From a virus: a DNA stretch of 34,056 nt. How positions within the stretch are numbered: the stretch's first letter is position 1; each line of letters opens with the position of its first letter. Under the pieces are notes generated by a model, which saw nothing but the letters and a program-made list of their open reading frames with translations, ran no database searches and was not told the origin of the DNA. Made by a program: the position numbers and the translations under genes. The stretch spans positions 1 to 34,056 of IMG/VR virus record IMGVR_UViG_3300006810_000178; one strand, 5' to 3'. This document shows positions 1 through 4,468 of the stretch, piece by piece.

Positions 1-1
1 G

Positions 2-34
2 GAGCTAGCAGTTGAAATGGCAGAGGCGTCATAA
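2..34 (+). CDS. 3' end of an upstream gene (partial)
   Basis: The first bases read as an open frame coding for ELAVEMAEAS followed by TAA at 32-34; the other two plus-strand frames meet stops within the first 15 bases. The frame ends just before a sigma70 promoter, where an upstream gene would be expected to finish. Ten residues are too few to identify a product. This could also be chance open sequence. Confidence 0.45.
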   Translation, partial: ELAVEMAEAS

Positions 35-42
35 AAAAAGGC

Positions 43-71
43 TTGACCTCTGGCCTAAAACCTAGTATAAT
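43..71 (+). promoter_or_regulatory. sigma70-type promoter
   Basis: TTGACC at 43-48 and a perfect TATAAT at 66-71 are separated by 17 bases, the ideal spacing for a host sigma70 holoenzyme. Transcription would start near 78, about 23 bases before the ATG at 101. In T4-like phages such promoters serve early genes, so the genes from 101 are probably expressed early, unlike the late unit that follows. Confidence 0.85.
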
Positions 72-113
72 TACACCTGTAACGAATAAAGGAATTAAAC
101 ATGGCCAGAGGTC
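45..113. repeat. 11-bp perfect inverted repeat flanking the promoter and start codon
   Basis: GACCTCTGGCC at 45-55 is the exact reverse complement of GGCCAGAGGTC at 103-113, with 47 bases between. One arm overlaps the -35 element and spacer; the other covers codons 1-5 of the gene at 101. The left arm lies upstream of the predicted transcription start, so the arms cannot pair within the mRNA from this promoter. A DNA-level role such as an operator pair is possible; function is inferred. Confidence 0.6.
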
Positions 114-1234
114 TTACTGTTCGAAAGAAAAAGAAAGTATCGTTGACTAAGACTCAAGCAAGTCTGATTAACGCAAAATACTTCGGTGAAGAACCAGTCT
201 TGAAAGAAGGTTATTCGCAATCTGATTATATCGGCGCGCTTAACTGGTATACGTATATGTGTTCGGCCGCAGAAGCTCGTAAATTTATTGAGGAGTTTTT
301 GAAAGAAACTGATCTCAATACTGAATTGCGTAAATTCAGAAAAGTTCCTGATGTATGGGTTCCAAATACTGCAGCATGGGTAGCTCGCATGCTATCTCGT
401 GGTATGCCCCTTGCGGAATCCTCTTTTGAATATATGATGGAAGAGATTAATAAATCTTTTAATAAAATTCCTTCCAATGAAAATACTAAAAAAGAAAAGA
501 AACCAGTAGCTCCGGTAATTTCGATTCAAGATCGAATGAGAGAAAAAGCCAACGATATTATCGGAGAGATTGAGTCTATTGTTGATGATCGTGAAAATCA
601 ACCGGAATTCTCTTTGTATAATTGGTTAAAAGAGCAGGATATTCCTGCGGCTTACGCCAAACATATTGTTGACTTTTATACGCCTGTTATGATTGAATAT
701 TTGGAAGTAGAGGAAGGCAAAGACAAAGATCTTAACGAAGCTTATGCATATTTGAAAAAACGTCAGCTAGCCAAAGAAATTAAGTTCTTTATGATGTTGG
801 TTGATGATGCTACTCGTTATGGGGAAGTAACCAAAAAAGTTCGTAAGCCCCGTAAACCAAAATCTATTCCGGCGGCCAAAAAGATTAAATCTCTGAAATA
901 TCAAAAAGAAGATACGAATTACAAAATTGCTTCTGTTGACCCGGAAAAGATTATTGGAGCCACCGAGTTATGGACTTTTAACACTAAGTACAAAGTCATG
1001 ACGGTATTCAGGGCTTTGAATCGAGAAGGTTTGCAAGTTAAAGGTACTAGCATCATTAATTATGATGAACAAAATTCTCATACTAAACGAACTGGTCGCA
1101 AACCGGATTATTTTGTTGAACGAGTACTTAAAGGTGGTAAAATCGTCCTCCGTAAGCTGATGGACGAGATGGACAAAGAAACAACCTTGGCTCATCGTAT
1201 TAATGATAACACAATTTTATTGAGGGTGACGTAA
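101..1234 (+). CDS. conserved phage protein of unknown function, 377 aa
   Basis: No function can be assigned. The N-terminus is strongly basic (RKKKK at residues 8-12), residues 125-140 form a charged K/E/P linker, and the middle (about 140-235) is rich in predicted helix. A second basic proline-rich stretch near 245-262 leads into a mixed alpha/beta C-terminal third (about 270-377). There is no signal peptide or membrane segment. The architecture of basic tails around folded parts would suit a nucleic-acid-associated protein, but that is only an inference. The ATG is placed about 23 bases after a sigma70 promoter start, with GGAATTAA upstream as a plausible ribosome site. The stop overlaps the next start as TAATG, so the two genes are translationally coupled. 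Similar proteins may occur near gp33-gp59-gp32 in marine T4-like phages, but I cannot confirm this here. Confidence 0.85.
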   Translation: MARGLTVRKKKKVSLTKTQASLINAKYFGEEPVLKEGYSQSDYIGALNWYTYMCSAAEARKFIEEFLKETDLNTELRKFRKVPDVWVPNTAAWVARMLSRGMPLAESSFEYMMEEINKSFNKIPSNENTKKEKKPVAPVISIQDRMREKANDIIGEIESIVDDRENQPEFSLYNWLKEQDIPAAYAKHIVDFYTPVMIEYLEVEEGKDKDLNEAYAYLKKRQLAKEIKFFMMLVDDATRYGEVTKKVRKPRKPKSIPAAKKIKSLKYQKEDTNYKIASVDPEKIIGATELWTFNTKYKVMTVFRALNREGLQVKGTSIINYDEQNSHTKRTGRKPDYFVERVLKGGKIVLRKLMDEMDKETTLAHRINDNTILLRVT

Positions 1235-1461
1235 TGATTGTATATTGTGTATGGGCTGGGGATCAATATTACCCAACTGGGCCCGGAGATCTTAAAGGTA
1301 TTTTTGAAACTAGGGAAGAAGCTCAACAATTGATAAATAAACTTAATGAAGAATATGAATATGGTTTTCGTAAACGGTGGGATTGGGTTGAAATTACGAA
1401 AGAAACAGTTCAATCAGAAAAATATCAAGACGAAGAGAATATAGACGATGAAGATGAATAA
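1234..1461 (+). CDS. small acidic protein of unknown function, 75 aa
   Basis: The protein starts MIVYCVWAGDQYYP, followed by DLKGIFETREEA and a helix. This resembles small phage proteins with a beta-strand, a DLKGVFxTxEEA-like motif and a helix, but I cannot name a family with confidence. The last 15 residues are almost entirely D, E and N, giving a very acidic tail. The ATG overlaps the stop of the upstream gene and the 3' end overlaps the next gene by 14 bases, so it sits in the middle of a tightly coupled three-gene operon. Confidence 0.75.
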   Translation: MIVYCVWAGDQYYPTGPGDLKGIFETREEAQQLINKLNEEYEYGFRKRWDWVEITKETVQSEKYQDEENIDDEDE

Positions 1462-1804
1462 AGCGCAAGAAATACGTAAAATTACATTTGAACAATATAA
1501 ATTAAGTTCTGTGAATGATGTTTATAATATGTTAACTAAACGCATAGAAAATGAAGCCGAAAAAGGCAGTTTTGGATTAACGCATTTTTTCACGGAACTT
1601 GATAAAGAGCATTCAAAAGAATTAGGTAAAGAAAAATATTATACTTATACCAGCAGTTCTTGTTATGATAAAGTTAATAATAGATGGACAATTTCAAATC
1701 ATATTGTAACCGGAAAGACGATAAAAGAAGTTATGGATTTATTACGTAAAGATGGCTTTAGTATTAAATCTGAACAAAATTGTCAGTACATAATAACTTG
1801 GTAA
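1448..1804 (+). CDS. hypothetical phage protein, 118 aa
   Basis: No function recognised. The protein is helical and charged at the N-terminus (residues 1-40), with an aromatic-rich middle (YYTYTSSSCYD) and an ending of the form LLRKDGFSIKSEQNCQYIITW. A helix followed by GF-V and a terminal strand is seen in many short phage accessory proteins, where it is uncharacterised. A second in-frame ATG at 1454 is an equally good start. It is the last gene of the sigma70-driven operon; about 60 bases later a late-promoter motif begins the next unit. No terminator is obvious between them. Confidence 0.75.
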   Translation: MKMNKAQEIRKITFEQYKLSSVNDVYNMLTKRIENEAEKGSFGLTHFFTELDKEHSKELGKEKYYTYTSSSCYDKVNNRWTISNHIVTGKTIKEVMDLLRKDGFSIKSEQNCQYIITW

Positions 1805-1864
1805 AAAAAACAGTTGATAACTTATAAAAATTCCTTTACTTCTAAACTAAAATTAAATATACTA

Positions 1865-1872
1865 TATAAATA
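1865..1872 (+). promoter_or_regulatory. T4-type late promoter (TATAAATA)
   Basis: A perfect match to the T4 late consensus TATAAATA in the intergenic region just ahead of the tmRNA. With the element at -13 to -6, transcription would start near 1878, which is about where the acceptor piece of the tmRNA should begin. Recognition would need the phage gp55/gp33 system, and gp33 is encoded downstream. The motif is AT-rich and can arise by chance, but the intergenic position and spacing support it. Confidence 0.75.
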
Positions 1873-1942
1873 ATAAGCGGATTTGATTATCAGATTCTAA
1901 AAGTTATTCAGGACACGGGGGCAGTTCCCGTCGTCTCCACCA

Positions 1943-2015
1943 GAAGAGTATTGGTTATCAGGGTTGGAATAAACCTGGTGTAATAGATTCTCCAAACGTC
2001 CAGTACTCTTTTGAT
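1943..2015 (+). other. tmRNA intervening segment, removed on maturation
   Basis: These 73 bases join the acceptor CCA to the first G of the coding piece. Bases 1944-1954 pair with 2000-2010 in an 11-bp stem with one G-U pair, so the precursor forms a long hairpin continuing outward from the acceptor stem. An inner short stem, CAGG at 1959-1962 with CCTG at 1974-1977, sits in the loop. In known permuted tmRNAs this segment is excised, with RNase P making the new 5' end of the coding piece; that is family knowledge and is not visible here. Confidence 0.85.
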
Positions 2016-2081
2016 GGGGACGATTCAGGTTCGACTGGTAATAAGTAAGTTCTCTGTAGAATACGCTATTTAAAAATAAAT

Positions 2082-2126
2082 GCTAACGATAACTTCAAAG
2101 CATTTGATTACGCCTTAGCTGCGTAA
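2082..2126 (+). other. tmRNA tag reading frame: ANDNFKAFDYALAA
   Basis: Fourteen codons from GCT (2082) to GCG (2121-2123), then TAA. With the alanine carried by the tmRNA the appended tag would read AANDNFKAFDYALAA. The terminal YALAA is the same as in the E. coli tag and is the type of C-terminus recognised by ClpXP and ClpAP. T2077 and A2078, at -5 and -4 from the resume codon, match the U85-A86 positions that set the frame in E. coli tmRNA. The frame is therefore intact and should be functional. Confidence 0.9.
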
Positions 2127-2195
2127 TCATTGGGCGGCCACTGCCTCGAAACAGAAGTGTGGCATTATTTCCTAAAATTTTATGAAAGGTTTAAC

Positions 2196-2564
2196 ATGAA
2201 AACATTTTTGATTGCAACTACTGCATTGGTAGTTTCAACAACAGCAGCCTTGGCTGGTGGAATGCAACCAGGCGTTTGGTCTGGTGAGGCTTTTGCAGAA
2301 TATGGGGTAAATGCCCAAGATGTAACACTTGGAGGCGGTGTTGCTTATGATATCAACTCAGTTAGCTTGTGGACTGAAACTGAACTTCAAGTAGCTCAAG
2401 AAGTTGATTTGACTTTGAGTGATGTTACCTTTGGTGCAGATTATGCAATTCTACCTCAAGTAGATGCGTATATGGCATTTGAGTTTGCTGGTAATCCAGA
2501 TGCAGCTAATGGTCTTGGGGTTGAATATAATGAAACTTCAATTGGCCTTCGCTACGAGTGGTAA
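2196..2564 (+). CDS. secreted outer-membrane beta-barrel-like protein, 122 aa
   Basis: The N-terminus is a clear Sec signal peptide: MK, a hydrophobic core (residues 4-13), and an ALA site giving cleavage after residue 20 before GG. The mature chain of about 102 residues is built of alternating polar/non-polar strands (VTLGGGVAYDI, VSLWTETELQVA, VDAYMAFEF) and ends in GLRYEW. A terminal aromatic residue on an amphipathic strand is the usual outer-membrane (BAM) sorting signal. Five to six strands are too few for a standard 8-strand monomer barrel, so it may be oligomeric or a partial barrel. The frame stays open back to 2130, inside the tmRNA, but the ATG at 2196 has GAAAGG 6-12 bases upstream and begins the signal peptide. 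It follows the tmRNA with no terminator between. Roles in superinfection exclusion, permeability or lysis are guesses; I recognise no specific family. Confidence 0.85.
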   Translation: MKTFLIATTALVVSTTAALAGGMQPGVWSGEAFAEYGVNAQDVTLGGGVAYDINSVSLWTETELQVAQEVDLTLSDVTFGADYAILPQVDAYMAFEFAGNPDAANGLGVEYNETSIGLRYEW

Positions 2565-2573
2565 ATTATCACA

Positions 2574-2594
2574 GGGGAGCTTCGGCTCCCCTTT
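2574..2594 (+). terminator. intrinsic terminator with UUCG loop
   Basis: GGGGAGC (2574-2580) and GCTCCCC (2585-2591) form a 7-bp GC-rich stem capped by TTCG, an exceptionally stable tetraloop, followed by a short TTT. It lies 9 bases after the barrel protein stop and closes the tmRNA/barrel unit. The T-tract is short, so termination may be partial. Confidence 0.8.
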
Positions 2595-2618
2595 CACCTA
2601 AAGATTGTTAATAATATT

Positions 2619-2843
2619 ATGGTACCAACTGACAAAAATAAATTCGTTGATGAAATAGAACTTCTATGTAAAGAAAAGAAAATGGAATATATTGATGCTG
2701 TCATTGAATGGTGTGATAAAAATAATTTAGAAGTTGAAACTGCTGCTTATTGGATTAAACGAGATCGAACAATGAAATCTAAAATTCAAACTGAAGCAGA
2801 AAATCTTAATATCTTGAAACGTGGGGCGCAATTGCCAATTTAA
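2619..2843 (+). CDS. 33: late promoter transcription accessory protein gp33
   Basis: In T4, gp33 binds the host RNA polymerase beta-flap and the sliding clamp and lets gp55-polymerase be activated at TATAAATA late promoters. This 74-residue helical protein has the compact form seen in marine T4-like phages (T4 gp33 is 112 residues): FVDEIELLCKEKKMEYIDAV, then WCDKN and AYWIKRDRTMKSKI. The assignment rests on that pattern and on position directly before gp59 and gp32, the same order as in T4. The start ATG follows an AT-rich leader with no strong ribosome site. Four bases separate it from gp59. Late promoter motifs in this window are its expected targets. Confidence 0.8.
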   Translation: MVPTDKNKFVDEIELLCKEKKMEYIDAVIEWCDKNNLEVETAAYWIKRDRTMKSKIQTEAENLNILKRGAQLPI

Positions 2844-2846
2844 ATT

Positions 2847-3431
2847 ATGAATGGTTATGAAGCTTATAAAGAATATCTTGCTTTAAAGCAACATTTTACT
2901 AAACCTACATACGATTATATTAAGTATAACGGCAAAGTAAGATCTAATCAAGATTCGTTTAATAAAAGAAAAGATAAAGTCTTTTTTGATAAACTAGCCA
3001 AACATGAAAATGTTCACAATTTCTTAATCGCAAATCTAGTTAAAGATCCTAAAGTATGGGTCAAAGAATTGGCGTATAGTGAAAATGCAGAACAGATTTA
3101 TTTGGAATGGAAAAAAAGGCAACAATCTTTATCTTATCATTTTAAGACGGAGTTGGGTAAATTAGATGAAGAATTTAATTCTAATTTTAAACCCACTAAA
3201 AACGAATCTCATCCATTTCTTTTTAGGTTATATTTGGCTGAAGTTATTAGCCTTGAAACATTATGTATTTTATTGAAAGTAACCAAATCGAAAAAATACT
3301 GGGATGATATTATGGAATATGATCCTATTTACGAAACTATAAAATTGACTATCGAAAAATATACGCCATTAATTAAGTTTGACGAAGATAAATATAAAAA
3401 GATAGTCCTTGAATTCTTCACAAATTTATAG
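2847..3431 (+). CDS. 59: gp59, loader of gp41 replicative helicase
   Basis: T4 gp59 (217 aa) is an all-helical protein that binds fork DNA and gp32 and loads the gp41 helicase. This protein is 194 residues, basic and helical, starts MNGYEAYKEYLALKQHFT and contains an FNKRKDKVFFDKLA segment, both in keeping with the family N-terminal domain. The C-terminal half (about 100-194) carries alternating helices ending near YTPLIKFDEDKYKKIVLEFF. Its place between gp33 and gp32 is the conserved T4 order and is the strongest support. It presumably belongs to one unit with gp33; gp32 additionally has its own promoter immediately downstream. Confidence 0.85.
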   Translation: MNGYEAYKEYLALKQHFTKPTYDYIKYNGKVRSNQDSFNKRKDKVFFDKLAKHENVHNFLIANLVKDPKVWVKELAYSENAEQIYLEWKKRQQSLSYHFKTELGKLDEEFNSNFKPTKNESHPFLFRLYLAEVISLETLCILLKVTKSKKYWDDIMEYDPIYETIKLTIEKYTPLIKFDEDKYKKIVLEFFTNL

Positions 3432-3434
3432 TAA

Positions 3435-3442
3435 TATAAATA
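3435..3442 (+). promoter_or_regulatory. T4-type late promoter ahead of gp32
   Basis: A second perfect TATAAATA, 4 bases after the gp59 stop codon, with predicted start near 3448. T4 gene 32 is likewise read from several promoters including a late one. The leader that follows begins directly with a stem-loop. Confidence 0.7.
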
Positions 3443-3449
3443 CACTTGC

Positions 3450-3515
3450 GGATACGGAAGTATCCAATACATATACAACAATATAAAATATACATTATAT
3501 AAGGAATATACTAAT
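3450..3515 (+). promoter_or_regulatory. gp32 mRNA leader: 5' hairpin and unstructured AT-rich tract
   Basis: GGATAC (3450-3455), loop GGAA, GTATCC (3460-3465) make a 6-bp hairpin with a GNRA loop almost at the predicted 5' end of the mRNA. The remaining 50 bases to the ATG are nearly all A and T with little pairing, and include AAGGAATAT as ribosome site. In T4, gp32 represses its own translation by nucleating at a 5' pseudoknot and spreading along an unstructured AU-rich leader; the same layout here suggests the same control. No pseudoknot partner was identified. Confidence 0.55.
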
Positions 3516-4421
3516 ATGGATTTTTCAAAACTTAAATCTCAGTCATCTAAATCTATGGATGATTTGACCAAAAAACTAGCGGCTGTATCTGGCAACGAAC
3601 GTTCTTCTGATGATCGTTTTTGGTCCCCAACTGTTGATAAAGCAGGTAACGGTTACGCAGTTATCCGATTTCTCCCAGCACCTAATGATGAAGACGTACC
3701 ATTTGTACGTTTGTTTGATCATGGCTTTCAAGGCCCAGGCGGTTGGTATATCGAAAACTCTTTGACCACAATTGGTCAAAATGATCCTGTATCAGAATAT
3801 AATTCAAAGCTTTGGAACAGTGGTATTGATGACAATAAAGCAATCGCCCGTAAGCAAAAACGTAGACTTCATTTTATTTCTAACATCTACGTAGTTGAAG
3901 ACCCGGCTAACCCTGCAAATGAAGGTAAAGTATTTCTTTATAAGTACGGTAAAAAGATTTTTGATAAGCTTAATGATGCAATGAATCCTCAATATCAAGA
4001 CGAAACGCCAATTAACCCGTTTGATTTTTGGAACGGCGCGAACTTTAAACTTAAAATTCGTAATGTAGAAGGATACCGAAACTATGATAAATCTGAGTTT
4101 GCTTCTCCTGGTGCTCTTTTGGATGATGACTCTGAATTGGAAGCAATCTGGAAACAAGAAGCTAGTTTGGCTGACTTCCTAAAACCAGATAACTTCAAAA
4201 GCTATGATGAATTGAAGCGTAAATTGGCCAAAGTTCTGGCCGAAGATTTGGAAACGGATCGTTCTAGTCGAGCAGAAACTATTGAGGAATTACAACCTAA
4301 ACCTCAACGAGAAATGGCAGCCCCTTCTATTGAAGAAGATGAAACCCCGCCATTTAGTATGAGTGGCGATGATGATGAGGATGATTCGTTAGAGTTTTTT
4401 GAAAACTTGGCAAATAAGTAA
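3516..4421 (+). CDS. 32: gp32 single-stranded DNA-binding protein
   Basis: gp32 coats ssDNA during replication, recombination and repair. At 301 residues it equals T4 gp32. The basic N-terminal region (1-25, KSQSSKSMDDLTKKLAAVSG) corresponds to the cooperativity domain; the core follows from FWSPTVDKAGNGYAVIRFLPAP and contains LTTIGQNDPVSEYNSKLW and FLYKYGKKIFDKL, typical of the OB-fold core. The C-terminus is a long acidic tail (about 245-301) containing DDDEDDSLEFFENLANK, which in the family binds other replication proteins. There is no cysteine in the protein, so the His/Cys zinc site of T4 gp32 cannot form. The ATG has an AAGGAAT site 6-12 bases upstream. Confidence 0.95.
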   Translation: MDFSKLKSQSSKSMDDLTKKLAAVSGNERSSDDRFWSPTVDKAGNGYAVIRFLPAPNDEDVPFVRLFDHGFQGPGGWYIENSLTTIGQNDPVSEYNSKLWNSGIDDNKAIARKQKRRLHFISNIYVVEDPANPANEGKVFLYKYGKKIFDKLNDAMNPQYQDETPINPFDFWNGANFKLKIRNVEGYRNYDKSEFASPGALLDDDSELEAIWKQEASLADFLKPDNFKSYDELKRKLAKVLAEDLETDRSSRAETIEELQPKPQREMAAPSIEEDETPPFSMSGDDDEDDSLEFFENLANK

Positions 4422-4425
4422 AACT

Positions 4426-4450
4426 AAAGGGAGCTTTCGCTCCCTTTTTT
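4426..4450 (+). terminator. strong intrinsic terminator between converging units
   Basis: AAAGGGAGC (4426-4434), loop TTTC, GCTCCCTTT (4439-4447) followed by T to 4450. The T-run on the plus side and the A-run on the other side make it usable from both directions. It ends gp32 transcription and probably also that of the minus-strand genes, whose last stop is at 4469. Confidence 0.88.
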
Positions 4451-4468
4451 GTTAATTCTATTAAATAT

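Larger units (their letters stand above)
1877..2165 (+). ncRNA. ssrA: two-piece (circularly permuted) tmRNA
   Basis: The 3' acceptor half lies upstream of the 5' coding half. The acceptor half (about 1877-1942) ends in CGTCTCC at 1932-1938, A1939 and an encoded CCA at 1940-1942. The coding half starts at 2016 with GGGGACGATTCAGGTTCGAC, a close match to the conserved tmRNA 5' end. GGGGACG (2016-2022) and CGTCTCC pair over 7 bp with a G-U at the third pair, the alanyl-tRNA synthetase identity element, next to discriminator A. A T stem ACGGG/CCCGT (1915-1919, 1927-1931) encloses loop GGCAGTT instead of the usual TTCRANN. AATAA (2040-2044) can pair with TTATT (1904-1908), and TAGAAT (2057-2062) with ATTCTA (1894-1899), as helix P2. 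The tag frame is 2082-2126. GGC (2133-2135)/GCC (2143-2145) and CCAC (2138-2141)/GTGG (2159-2162) could form a final pseudoknot. Outer ends are estimates. Confidence 0.93.

Noticed and set aside
2130-2195. N-terminal extension of the barrel gene starting at 2130
   Set aside because: It lies inside the tmRNA 3' part, and the ATG at 2196 has a ribosome site and begins a perfect signal peptide.
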